From the NCBI GenBank assembly GCA_023397905.1, contig JAEWSZ010000188.1:1-20534 (forward strand): DNA of 20,534 nucleotides. The letters run 5' to 3'. Below the pieces are notes generated by a model, which was not told the origin of the DNA, made no database searches, and saw only the letters and a list, made by a program, of their open reading frames with translations. This document shows, piece after piece, positions 13,633-20,534 of the stretch (position 1 is its first letter; every line of letters starts with the position of its first letter). Both the position numbers and the translations under genes were made by a program. This DNA comes from Bacillota bacterium. Lineage in GTDB: Bacteria; Bacillota; Clostridia; Acetivibrionales; DSM-1351.

Positions 13633-14517
13633 CTATTCAGCTATTAAACCATATGCTTTCAATTCTTTTTTTAGTATTTCTAAATTTTTATCGGATATAT
13701 CAACCAGGGGCAGTCTGCAATTTCCCACATCCATACCCAGCAGGTTCATTGCAGCTTTGATTGGTATAGGGCTTACTTCGATAAACAGCGCTTTTATCAG
13801 GCCGAGAGTCTTCAGCTGTAAAGCCCTGCTGCCTTCAGTATCGCCGGCTAAATACTTTGCAACCATGTCATGGGTGTCTCTGGGGATAATATTGGCCATA
13901 ACTGATATAACGCCTTTTGCTCCCATGGAAAGGAATGGGACTACGGCTCCGTCCTCACCTGAATAAACGGTAAAGTCCTCTCCGCAGAGATTTACAATAT
14001 CACCCACCTGTGAAAGGTTGCATTCCTTTACGGCAACGATATTTTCTATCTGGGCCAGGGCTTCTATAGTCTCGGGAGCTATATTCAGGTTTGTCCTGGA
14101 AGGAACGTTGTACAGTACGGCAGGGATGCTGATACTGTTTGCGATGAGCTTGAAATGCTCATACAACCCTCTTTGGGTGGTCTTGTTATAGTATGGGGAT
14201 ACGGTAAGTATTGCATCTGCGCCGACTTCCTGGGCGTATTTGCTGAGCTCTATGGCATGCACGGTATGGTTGCTGCCGGTTCCGGCTATAACGGGCAATC
14301 TTCCGTTTACCTTTTCAACAGTGAACTTTATTGCGGCTTTATGTTCTTCGTCATACATTGTAGAAGCTTCACCGGTGGTGCCGCAGATAATTATGGCGTC
14401 AGTGCCTTCTTTTATCTGATACTCGATTAATTCAGAAAGTTTTTTATAGTCAGTACCTTCATTTGTAAATGGGGTAACAATTGCAACGCCTGAACCGGTA
14501 AAAATTGGCTTTCTCAT
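13633..14517 (-). CDS. dapA: 4-hydroxy-tetrahydrodipicolinate synthase
   Basis: This enzyme condenses pyruvate with aspartate semialdehyde, the branch point to diaminopimelate, lysine and spore dipicolinate. The product has 294 residues, a TIM-barrel of standard length. Visible landmarks are CGTTGEAST (Thr47, Thr48 region), SPYYNKTTQRGLYEHF (Tyr109-Tyr110), LYNVPSRTN (Tyr136, Arg141) and VAVKECN with the Schiff-base Lys164. The start ATG 14517 follows AAAGGA at a rather long spacing. It is the first gene after a lysine riboswitch and terminator on the minus strand, so expression should fall when lysine is high. dapB and a tandem-ACT gene follow. Confidence 0.97.
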   Translation of the reverse strand: MRKPIFTGSGVAIVTPFTNEGTDYKKLSELIEYQIKEGTDAIIICGTTGEASTMYDEEHKAAIKFTVEKVNGRLPVIAGTGSNHTVHAIELSKYAQEVGADAILTVSPYYNKTTQRGLYEHFKLIANSISIPAVLYNVPSRTNLNIAPETIEALAQIENIVAVKECNLSQVGDIVNLCGEDFTVYSGEDGAVVPFLSMGAKGVISVMANIIPRDTHDMVAKYLAGDTEGSRALQLKTLGLIKALFIEVSPIPIKAAMNLLGMDVGNCRLPLVDISDKNLEILKKELKAYGLIAE

Positions 14518-14620
14518 AAATCCTACGTCCTTTCTCTGGGCAATTTTAATACGATTTTAATACATAAAAGCTTTTAACCTTTAAATTTTTATTAAAAAAA
14601 TTTATACTTTCCTAGATAAT

Positions 14621-14644
14621 AAAAAACGCCGGCATGAGCCAACG
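14621..14644 (-). terminator. Riboswitch-controlled terminator before dapA
   Basis: On the minus strand CGTTGGC and GCCGGCG (14644-14627) pair around TCAT and are followed by six Ts (14626-14621), about 100 nt before the dapA start. Upstream, CTGTTTA (14680s) and TAAACAG (14650s) can form a long hairpin that reaches toward the terminator 5' arm and the 3' strand of riboswitch P1. This gives the expected switch between terminator and antiterminator. Confidence 0.85.
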
Positions 14645-14681
14645 TCTGTTTAAAACATTATAATCGGAAATTATAATAAAC

Positions 14682-14903
14682 AGATAGCGCTCCACCATAT
14701 CCAAAACCGCATGCCTGCAAATAAATTTCCCAAGTGCGGGCAGGAGGCCTCATGATGACAGTCACAAGGCTGTTAACCTTGAAACCAGGTATTACAAAGC
14801 TTATTGGGTAAGTAATAACCTTCGGCGTTTTTTCCTTTCAAAACAAATCGCAAGACCCCAATAATCTTCATCGTTCATACTATTAAAAAACGCACCTCTA
14901 TCT
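14682..14903 (-). ncRNA. Lysine riboswitch (L box) controlling dapA
   Basis: Read on the minus strand, the sequence has the ordered conserved blocks of the L box. It starts AGATAGAGGTGCG at the 5' P1 strand (14903-14891) and continues AGTATGAAC, TTGGGGTCTTGCG and TTGAAAGGAAAAAACGCCGAAGG. Later come CACTGTCATC-type text (GTGACTGTCATC) and GTGGAGCGCTATCT, the closing strand of P1 (14682-14687 pairs with 14898-14903). The same AGAGGTGCG, GCCGAAG, CTGTCA and GGAG.GCTATC blocks occur in the B. subtilis lysC leader. Lysine binding should stabilise P1 and allow the terminator at 14621-14644 to form, repressing dapA, dapB and the ACT gene. The P5 region after CTGTCATC is somewhat long. Confidence 0.93.
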
Positions 14904-14923
14904 AATTTTATTCAGTTTTTTTA

Positions 14924-14952
14924 ATAATATCATTGGCATAATAAAGTGTCAA
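14924..14952 (-). promoter_or_regulatory. Promoter of the lysine riboswitch-dapA transcript
   Basis: Consensus TTGACA (14952-14947), a 17-nt spacer and TATTAT (14929-14924) on the minus strand. The predicted start near 14917 places the riboswitch P1 helix about 14 nt into the transcript. From 14953 to 15160 I see only a GCAATGG/CCATTGC hairpin (15003-15036) and the SD of the next gene. Confidence 0.8.
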
Positions 14953-15160
14953 ATATTTTATAAGGCAAACGGCAATTTTTTCAGCGGCAGAAAAATTTAT
15001 CCGCAATGGAGCGGTTGTCCGGTGATAGCCCATTGCATCATGTGAATATTATATGACCCATGTTTCAATATTGTTACAATTTAGGTTCAAAGAAGGAGGT
15101 GGGGGACGGGCTGTCGAAAATTATAAAAAAATGTAAAAAAAGATAAGGAGCATGTTACAA

Positions 15161-16801
15161 ATGAAGAAAATTTGCTTATTTTTAAGCATAGTTTTGCTTT
15201 TTTCTACGGTTTCCGCTGTAAACGGCAACCATGCATCCGCCGCGGCAAATCAGATTGTAAAGATAGGATTGTACTATTCTTCAACAGCACAGAGCCAGAT
15301 AGGCATCAGCGCGGATAAGGGCGTTTCCTTCAACGCTTTCGATTCGGCGGCCAATACATATATTCCCGTATATGACTCTAAAGCAGGTGAAACGACCACA
15401 ATCAGGAAGGACAGTTATTTTACAGGCAGCGGCTCGTCTCTGACTCCGGCGGCAGCGGGCAGCGCGACCTCAGGTCCTGTACATATAAAGATCCAGAGTA
15501 CTTATAATTCATATGAGGATACACTGCCGGTCATCCAGACATACAAACAAAAAGGTATAGCCGCGTATCCGGTCTACACCGATTCGGGATGGAATATCTG
15601 GACTGGTTTTTACGTTGATGAGGCAAAGGCTCAGAAGGCTGTTGAAACCGTCAAGTCTAAACTTGGAGCAAATACCTATGCGGTGATTGACAAATCGGAC
15701 ACCAGGATATACGGGGCCAACGGCGCCGGGGAAGTGGTGTTCATGTACGCCTCGGCCAAAAAGCTTCTGAGGGGGGAATCGCTGTCCAAAGAGGACCCGA
15801 ACCCCATAAAGATAGGGACTGCCCTGTACAGAGGCCAGGTGGAATTCCTCAGACAGAGCGGAAGCGATATGACTGTTATAAATGTTTTGCCCATGGAGGA
15901 ATATTTATATGGGGTCATACCCAATGAAATGGAGGCCTATTCCAACCCTGAAGCCCTTAAAGCCCAGGCTGTTGCGGCCAGAACCTATTCCTACGTATCA
16001 ATAAACAAACATGCTTCATTGGGTTTCAACCTGTGTCCGACCACGGATTGCCATGTCTACAAGGGCTTGAGCTCTGAAAGCCCCATCAGCAACAAGGCTG
16101 TGGACGATACCAGGGACATGGTGGTGACCTATAACGGCAAACTGGCGGAAACAGTTTATTTTTCTTCCAGCGGAGGACGCACCGAGGATGCGGCCAATGT
16201 ATGGGGAAACAGTATCCCGTATCTGGTGAGCGTGGAAGACAAATATGAATCGGGCAAATCCTATAAATACAATTGGGAGATGTCCTTCACAGTGGATGAA
16301 ATAAGCCAGAAGCTCAAGAGCCAGAACATAGGTACGGTCACAGGCATGGAAATCACAAAGTACTCCGCTTCCGGAAGGCCTATTGAGATAGTTGTAAAAG
16401 GTACGGCGAAACCGGAGGGAGTGGTGATAACAAAGGACAGATGCAGGACCTTCCTGAGCCTGTACAGCCAGTGGTACGATATTACCACTGACGCAGATGT
16501 CAATGTAAAAGTAAATGATAAGGTTCAAAGCACTCAGCTGAGCCAGCTCAAGGTGGTAACCGCCAACGGCCAGACCTCTTACGATGACCCGGGGCAAAAG
16601 GTCACAGTCGTGGGTGCAAACGGAACTACGGCGACAGTTTCCGCAACTCCCACAAAATACAATTTTGTCAACGGAAAAGGCTGGGGCCATTCGGTGGGAA
16701 TGAGCCAGGAAGGCGCAAAAGGCATGGCAAATGCCGGATTTACATATGACCAGATACTTACTCATTATTACACGGGAACGAAAATTGAATTGAAGAAGTA
16801 A
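15161..16801 (+). CDS. Secreted SpoIID/LytB-domain protein
   Basis: This is an exported cell-wall protein of 546 residues related to SpoIID, the sporulation lytic transglycosylase, and to LytB, the amidase enhancer. An N-terminal signal peptide ends near ASAAA (residues 24-29). A region with SPOR-like text, TYKQKGIAAYPVYTDSGWN, lies at about 125-180. The SpoIID domain runs from about 230 to 540. It contains LPMEEYLYGVIPNEM with the conserved Glu256, EALKAQAVAARTYSY, then His284 and CPTTDC (Cys292, Cys297), positions resembling the zinc site of Clostridioides difficile SpoIID. It ends with GKGWGHSVGMSQEGAKGMA and ILTHYYTGT. The start chosen is ATG 15161, with AAGGAG ten bases upstream; ATG 15152 lies one base from that SD and is too close. 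It could act in engulfment, germination or vegetative wall turnover; context does not decide. Confidence 0.92.
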   Translation: MKKICLFLSIVLLFSTVSAVNGNHASAAANQIVKIGLYYSSTAQSQIGISADKGVSFNAFDSAANTYIPVYDSKAGETTTIRKDSYFTGSGSSLTPAAAGSATSGPVHIKIQSTYNSYEDTLPVIQTYKQKGIAAYPVYTDSGWNIWTGFYVDEAKAQKAVETVKSKLGANTYAVIDKSDTRIYGANGAGEVVFMYASAKKLLRGESLSKEDPNPIKIGTALYRGQVEFLRQSGSDMTVINVLPMEEYLYGVIPNEMEAYSNPEALKAQAVAARTYSYVSINKHASLGFNLCPTTDCHVYKGLSSESPISNKAVDDTRDMVVTYNGKLAETVYFSSSGGRTEDAANVWGNSIPYLVSVEDKYESGKSYKYNWEMSFTVDEISQKLKSQNIGTVTGMEITKYSASGRPIEIVVKGTAKPEGVVITKDRCRTFLSLYSQWYDITTDADVNVKVNDKVQSTQLSQLKVVTANGQTSYDDPGQKVTVVGANGTTATVSATPTKYNFVNGKGWGHSVGMSQEGAKGMANAGFTYDQILTHYYTGTKIELKK

Positions 16802-16813
16802 AATCTGAAATGA

Positions 16814-16859
16814 AAAAACACCTCATTTCAAAAGATTCTTTTGGGAATGGGGTGTTTTT
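16814..16859 (+). terminator. Intrinsic terminator after the SpoIID/LytB gene
   Basis: AAAAACACC (16814-16822) pairs with GGTGTTTTT (16851-16859). The stem extends inward through CATT/AATG and AAAG/CTTT and ends in a T tract. Confidence 0.85.
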
Positions 16860-16970
16860 GTGATGAAACGGTTTTTATATAAGAAAAGAGTAAAAAAATT
16901 TTAAGTATGTGTGATATTTTAAAGGTCTCATTAGTCTTATAAATGAAAAGCTTTTCAAGGAGATAAAATT

Positions 16971-17456
16971 ATGGAGCAACTCTGGAACTACCAATACCTG
17001 GTTGAAAAATACATAGATACTGTCTACCGGATCGCACTGAACTGGTTGAAAAGCTCAAATGATGCTGATGATATTACTCAAAATGTTATGGCAAAACTCA
17101 TTACGCACAAAAATGAATTCATAGATGAGAACCATATTAAGAGCTGGCTCATCCGCGTTACCATCAACGAATGCAAAAGCTATTCACATTCTTTTTGGCT
17201 TCGGAATATTACTTCCATTCAAAAGTGTGAAAATTCTCTTGTGTTCAGGACGCCGGAACAAAGTGATTTATATGATGCGGTAACGGATCTGCCGGGCAAA
17301 TACCGGATCGTCATATACCTCTACTATTATGAGGATTATTCCGTGGCGGAGATTTCCGGGTTGATTGGAGTTTCAGAAACAGCAATTCAAAATCGTTTAA
17401 TGAGAGCCAGAGCAAAACTAAAAAAACAACTTAAAGGAGGTTGGAATAATGACTGA
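16971..17456 (+). CDS. ECF-type RNA polymerase sigma factor
   Basis: This is a 161-residue sigma-70 family factor with only regions 2 and 4, as in the extracytoplasmic-function class. Region 2 spans about residues 5-75 and includes YIDTVYRIALNWLKSSNDADDITQNV. Region 4 spans about 100-155 and includes LPGKYRIVIYLYYYEDYSVAEISGLIGVSETAIQNRLMRARAKLKKQL, whose helix-turn-helix recognises the -35. AAGGAG at 16957-16962 precedes the ATG by 8 nt. The 3' end overlaps the next gene by 8 bp, the usual sign of a sigma/anti-sigma pair. No convincing ECF-type autoregulatory promoter was found in 16861-16970. Confidence 0.93.
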   Translation: MEQLWNYQYLVEKYIDTVYRIALNWLKSSNDADDITQNVMAKLITHKNEFIDENHIKSWLIRVTINECKSYSHSFWLRNITSIQKCENSLVFRTPEQSDLYDAVTDLPGKYRIVIYLYYYEDYSVAEISGLIGVSETAIQNRLMRARAKLKKQLKGGWNND

Positions 17457-18126
17457 CAAAGAACTGGTCAAGAGTACCTTTTCGGAAATTCATGTCCCGG
17501 ATGCCATAAAAGCACATATATTACAAATGGGCTCAATAGCGGAACCCAGAAAAAAGGCTTGGAGATTTGTACCTGTTGTAGTCTGCATAATGCTGGTTTT
17601 TGCTTTGGGCGGCTTTGCTTACGCTATAGTTCGATATTGGGGAGTAGGCGTTGTAGGAGATACCGATCGTTCTGCGATTATGAACCCGTTCGGGACTGTC
17701 GCCTCGGGTGAGGCAGATGTCAAAGATAGTCAGGATTCAAGCGGGCAAAAAAGCGGCATCATTAAGAACTATGATAACATATTTGCAGCTTCTGCCATCA
17801 ATTTTGAACTGACTTCAAACGAGATCCCGTCTCTTTACTTCAGCCCCGGTTATATGGTGGTATTTACTCGCGGAAATGAGATGGGATGGCGGTTAAAGAC
17901 GGGAGACCAACTCGCTGTCAATTACACATTGGACGATCAAAGCCTTGTACTGGAAACAGGGTATGTTCTGAACGGGGAATATTACAAACTGGGTGAGGAA
18001 AAAGGGGCGGATTTTGCAGATACAATCACAGCCGCAGAAGACGGCGTGTACTACTTCTGCATTACAAATCATTCCAGCGCCAATGCGATTATTAAGAGAG
18101 GCACTGTCGACTTACAAGTAAAGTGA
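17449..18126 (+). CDS. Probable membrane anti-sigma factor for the ECF sigma
   Basis: The product has 225 residues. It has a short cytosolic N-terminus (1-38, starting MTDKELVKSTFSEIHVPDAI), one membrane helix (about 39-62, FVPVVVCIMLVFALGGFAYAI) and an external domain of about 160 residues that looks beta-rich. The gene starts inside the sigma gene (8-bp overlap) with AGGAGG upstream of ATG 17449. Position, topology and size are those of a single-pass anti-sigma factor that holds the sigma until an envelope signal arrives. The N-terminal segment is too short for a classical zinc anti-sigma (ZAS) domain and has no His/Cys motif. The external part, with LKTGDQLAVNYTLDDQSLVL and ADFADTITAAEDGVYYFCIT, may be the sensor. 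Assignment is by context rather than clear homology. Confidence 0.75.
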   Translation: MTDKELVKSTFSEIHVPDAIKAHILQMGSIAEPRKKAWRFVPVVVCIMLVFALGGFAYAIVRYWGVGVVGDTDRSAIMNPFGTVASGEADVKDSQDSSGQKSGIIKNYDNIFAASAINFELTSNEIPSLYFSPGYMVVFTRGNEMGWRLKTGDQLAVNYTLDDQSLVLETGYVLNGEYYKLGEEKGADFADTITAAEDGVYYFCITNHSSANAIIKRGTVDLQVK

Positions 18127-18169
18127 GCATTGCCAGTGCAAATTTATGGGATAGAATTCATGAGAAAAT

Positions 18170-18205
18170 GGGCTGTCATACTAAAAATGATTAGTGTGAC
18201 AGCCC
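18170..18205. terminator. Hairpin between the anti-sigma and lysC genes
   Basis: GGGCTGTCATACTAA (18170-18184) pairs with TTAGTGTGACAGCCC (18191-18205) with one G-T pair, a 15-bp stem between convergent genes. The flanking T tract is weak on both sides, so it may be a less efficient terminator or an mRNA-stabilising structure. Confidence 0.6.
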
Positions 18206-18234
18206 ACGATTTATTATTTGCAAGTTCTGAAGCC

Positions 18235-19590
18235 TCAGTTGTGAAAAAATTCATTGTACAGCGATATAACCGCCTTATGCGACTCATCCTGTCTGACTGC
18301 GAACATCATGGTGATCTCGGAAGACCCCTGGTTGATCATTTCAAGGCTGATAGAAGCCTTTGCCAGGGCAGAAGTGGCTCTTGCGGCAGTCCCTACAGTG
18401 TTTTTCATACCTTCTCCAACTATTATTATCATAGCCAGGTCATGGTCGATGGACACGTCGTCGCAGTCCAGTTCATTCTTTATGCGTTCCAGTACTTTTT
18501 GCTCCGTTTGCTCATCTTTGAACTGGTTCTGCTTCAGGATTATGGATATATTGTCTATTCCGGAAGGAGTGTGCTCATAGGAAATCCCTTCTTCTTCAAG
18601 CACCTGAAGCAGCTTCCTGCCGAAACCTATTTCTCTGTTCATCATGAACTTGCTGACATATATGCAGCAGAAACCCGAATCACTGGCGATTCCAACAACG
18701 TGATTGGGGGAATAGTCCCTTTTCAGCAGTATTTTTGTTCCCGGAGCCGAAGGGTTGTTCGTATTTTTGATGCAGACAGGTATTCCCGCCATAAACACGG
18801 GAACCAGGGTGTCCTCATGAAGTACCGAAAAGCCCGCGTATGAGAGCTCTCTCATTTCTCTGTAAGTCAGTTCGGCAATGGCCACCGGATTATGTACCAA
18901 TCCCGGGTGTGCGGCGTAAACGGCATCCACGTCGGTGAAATTTTCGTATAAATCCACATTGAGCGCCGCGGCAAGTATTGAGCCGGTAATATCCGAACCG
19001 CCCCGCGGAAAGGTTGCCACATTGCCTTCAAGAGTGTAGCCGAAAAAGCCTGGGAAAACTATAATTCCATCATAAGCGCTGAGTTTTTTCAGATTGTCAA
19101 AGGATTCCGGTAGCACCTGGGCATTTCCGAAATCACTGCTCATTAAAAGTCCGGCTTGTTTGGGGCTGATATAATGGGCTTTTTTTCCTATACTGTTCAG
19201 ATAGGCTGCCACCAGTTTGGCGCTGTTGTCTTCTCCAGCCGCCTTCATGGCGTCCATAAACATCCCCTGGTGGGAGGTATCCAGCTTCAGTCTGTTTTCA
19301 AGGTCTTCTCTTATTTCATTTACGATTGTGTTGTCAAGCTTCAGTTCGCCGGCGATATCCTTGAACCTTTTTACTACCGCCTCCAGCTCCTCCGAAGCAT
19401 TTCCGGATTCCAGATGCTTCCGGGCGCAGGCGATCAACAGATCCGTCACTTTTGTATCTTCATTGTCCCTTTTTCCGGGAGCAGACACCACTATAACTCT
19501 TCTGTCATTGTCAGATAGAATAATTTCACAAACCTTTTTTATCTGTTCGGCATTGGCCAACGAGGTTCCACCAAATTTTGCTACCTTCAT
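18235..19590 (-). CDS. lysC: Aspartate kinase with C-terminal ACT domains
   Basis: This enzyme phosphorylates aspartate, the first step to lysine, threonine, methionine and diaminopimelate. The product has 451 residues, the monofunctional full-length type (AK III/YclM-like), without an internal start that would yield a separate beta subunit of known form. It begins MKVAKFGGTSLANAEQI with the catalytic Lys5. Further landmarks are VIVVSAPGKR, GFFGYTLEGNVATFPRGGSDITGS and YENFTDVDAVYAAHP, with two ACT domains from about 310 to the end. The start chosen is ATG 19590, because GGAG lies 6 nt before it; ATG 19602 lies upstream of that SD and has none of its own. Its promoter at 19882-19910 gives a leader of about 290 nt. 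It lies 3.7 kb from the dapA riboswitch and is not controlled by it. Confidence 0.95.
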   Translation of the reverse strand: MKVAKFGGTSLANAEQIKKVCEIILSDNDRRVIVVSAPGKRDNEDTKVTDLLIACARKHLESGNASEELEAVVKRFKDIAGELKLDNTIVNEIREDLENRLKLDTSHQGMFMDAMKAAGEDNSAKLVAAYLNSIGKKAHYISPKQAGLLMSSDFGNAQVLPESFDNLKKLSAYDGIIVFPGFFGYTLEGNVATFPRGGSDITGSILAAALNVDLYENFTDVDAVYAAHPGLVHNPVAIAELTYREMRELSYAGFSVLHEDTLVPVFMAGIPVCIKNTNNPSAPGTKILLKRDYSPNHVVGIASDSGFCCIYVSKFMMNREIGFGRKLLQVLEEEGISYEHTPSGIDNISIILKQNQFKDEQTEQKVLERIKNELDCDDVSIDHDLAMIIIVGEGMKNTVGTAARATSALAKASISLEMINQGSSEITMMFAVRQDESHKAVISLYNEFFHN

Positions 19591-19880
19591 TTTTTTCTCC
19601 ATTTCCGGTCCGGGATAAAAGATGAATCGTCCTGCTGGGATGTAGTTTTCAAAACTTTAATGAAAGCCTGAAAGAATTCATGGGATGAAATTCATAAATT
19701 ACCCGCGCCATTTATTTTCTGCTATAACCGAATCGTCAATTCTCGTTGTATTTAGACATCTTCAAGTATCTTCCTACGGGAATTATACCGCGCCGGCAGA
19801 AAACTTCCCCATATAGGATTTTCATACCGTTGCACGCTTCAACAAGGCGGAGGATATCCGCCGCCTCCTTATATCTCATA
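19591..19880 (-). promoter_or_regulatory. Long untranslated leader of lysC, no known riboswitch recognised
   Basis: This 290-nt stretch lies between the lysC promoter and start. Near its 5' end a strong near-palindrome (AAGGCGG..CCGCCTT around GGATATCC, 19844-19867 on the plus strand) forms a GC-rich hairpin. I see no L-box blocks, T-box core or clear terminator before lysC. A 47-codon frame (19878-19735, minus) opens here, but its ATG is too close to the -10 to be transcribed. Transcriptional or translational attenuation is possible but not shown. Confidence 0.45.
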
Positions 19881-19881
19881 A

Positions 19882-19910
19882 ATTATACAAAAAAACAATA
19901 TATATGGCAA
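19882..19910 (-). promoter_or_regulatory. Promoter upstream of lysC
   Basis: TTGCCA (19910-19905), a 17-nt spacer rich in T, and consensus TATAAT (19887-19882) on the minus strand. It faces away from queA. Confidence 0.65.
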
Positions 19911-19991
19911 TAAGTATTTGTAATATAAGTAATTATAATGTATGATATCATAAGTGGAAATGACACTTGATTGAATATGGTTGATATTACA

Positions 19992-19997
19992 TATAAT
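19992..19997 (+). promoter_or_regulatory. Possible -10 of the queA promoter
   Basis: TATAAT lies 33 nt before the queA GTG. Candidate -35 boxes upstream (TTGATT or TTGAAT) give spacers of 19 or 15 nt, neither ideal, so only the -10 is marked. Bases 19911-19990 are otherwise AT-rich with the short palindrome ATGATATCAT. Confidence 0.35.
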
Positions 19998-20030
19998 AAT
20001 GGCAACAAATGAAGGTTTTTGGAGGCTGAA

Positions 20031-20534
20031 GTGGATCTGAAGGAATTTGGTTATTATTTGCCCGAGGAGCTTATTGCCCAGCATCCCATGGAAAAAAGGG
20101 ACATGTCGAGACTGATGGTGCTGGACAGGAAAACCGGGGAAATAGAGCACAGGGTTTTTAGAGATATAGTTGAGTATCTGAATGAAGGCGATTGCCTCGT
20201 TTTAAATAACACCAGGGTTATTCCGGCACGGCTGCTGGGAGAAAAAGAGGGAAGCGGCGGAAAAATAGAGTTTGTGCTTTTGAAGAAAGTCAGGAACGAT
20301 GACTGGGAGGTTATATTGCGCCCCGGGAAAAAAGCCAGGCCAGGCGCCAGGTTCGTTTTCGGGAACGGAGAACTGAAGGCTGAGGTCATGGAAGTCCTGG
20401 AGGATGGAAACAGGCTTGTGAGGTTCATATATGAAGGCGTCTTTGAGGAAATACTGGACAGAGTGGGAATAATGCCTCTGCCGCCATATATAACCGAAAA
20501 GCTGGAGGACCCTGAAAGGTATCAGACCGTTTAT
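20031..20534 (+). CDS. queA: S-adenosylmethionine:tRNA ribosyltransferase-isomerase, N-terminal part
   Basis: This enzyme transfers and isomerises the ribosyl part of SAM onto preQ1 at position 34 of GUN-anticodon tRNAs, giving epoxyqueuosine. The window holds the first 168 codons, and the frame runs off the end. Family hallmarks are YYLPEELIAQHPMEKRDMSR at residues 8-27, LVLNNTRVIPARLLG at about 55-69, VILRPGKKARPG, and LPPYI followed by DPERYQTVY near the cut end. The start is GTG 20031, coding MDLKEFGYYLP, with GGAGG at 20021-20025; no earlier in-frame start with an SD is seen. In many bacteria tgt follows queA; here that lies outside the window. Confidence 0.96.
   Translation, partial: MDLKEFGYYLPEELIAQHPMEKRDMSRLMVLDRKTGEIEHRVFRDIVEYLNEGDCLVLNNTRVIPARLLGEKEGSGGKIEFVLLKKVRNDDWEVILRPGKKARPGARFVFGNGELKAEVMEVLEDGNRLVRFIYEGVFEEILDRVGIMPLPPYITEKLEDPERYQTVY

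Noticed and set aside
14962..15023. Possible c-di-GMP-I (GEMM) riboswitch ahead of the SpoIID/LytB gene, from AAGGCAAAC and ATGGAGCGGTTGTCCG text
   Set aside because: The central GACGCAAAGCC block of the aptamer is missing, the distance between the two matching ends is too short and no enclosing helix or terminator is seen. A covariance search would settle it.
15093..15146. Short leader peptide frame (GTG near 15098) after an AAGGAGGT ahead of the SpoIID/LytB gene
   Set aside because: The GTG is part of the SD sequence itself, so spacing is impossible, and the peptide is only about 15 residues of low-complexity Lys.
16864..16890. ECF-type autoregulatory promoter (TGAAAC at about 16864) before the sigma gene
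   Set aside because: No CGT-type -10 lies at 16-17 nt from it, and it is placed at the tail of the preceding terminator.
19735..19878. 47-codon open frame in the lysC leader starting MRYKEAADILRL
   Set aside because: Its ATG lies only a few bases after the -10 box, upstream of the likely transcription start. It has no SD, and the GC-rich palindrome explains much of its sequence.

Overview
The window looks like chromosomal DNA from an endospore-forming member of the Clostridia. The evidence is a spore-coat-type transglutaminase, a complete GerA-type germinant receptor operon, a SpoIID/LytB-type protein, a lysine riboswitch ahead of dapA, strong AGGAGG-type ribosome binding sites and moderate GC. 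No ribosomal RNA or taxon-specific marker is present, so the genus cannot be read from the sequence.

Layout. Bases 2-370 are the 3' end of a threonine aldolase gene. Bases 452-2202 hold a two-gene unit: an unrecognised 332-residue protein overlapping a tgl-type transglutaminase by ATGA. Bases 2301-6443 are a tight germination operon in the order A, C, B plus a small two-helix membrane protein, every junction being an ATGA overlap. A PHP-domain phosphoesterase gene (6454-7119, minus) converges on it. Bases 7425-10530 hold single regulators and small genes: an XRE regulator with a repeat-like C-terminal region (plus), then on the minus strand a zinc-ribbon protein, a SAM methyltransferase and a MerR/GyrI-like regulator whose own promoter has the classic 19-bp spacer. 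Bases 10597-10936 hold tRNA-Leu(GAG) and a duplicated tRNA tail plus terminator flanking a hairpin-rich 156-bp insert. A DUF624/YesL-like membrane protein with a long acidic tail follows at 11228-12190.

Lysine/diaminopimelate block. On the minus strand, a sigma-A-like promoter (14924-14952), a lysine riboswitch (14682-14903) and a terminator (14621-14644) control dapA, then dapB, then a stand-alone tandem-ACT protein. Aspartokinase lysC lies 5 kb away on the same strand (18235-19590), with its own promoter and a leader of about 290 nt that is not a lysine riboswitch. These genes supply lysine, peptidoglycan diaminopimelate and the precursor of spore dipicolinate. Between them on the plus strand lie a secreted SpoIID/LytB-type protein and an ECF sigma factor with its likely membrane anti-sigma factor. 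The window ends inside queA (20031 onward).

Most of the window is ordinary core genome. The least explained parts are the protein coupled to tgl, the tRNA-tail duplication with its structured insert, and the long lysC leader.
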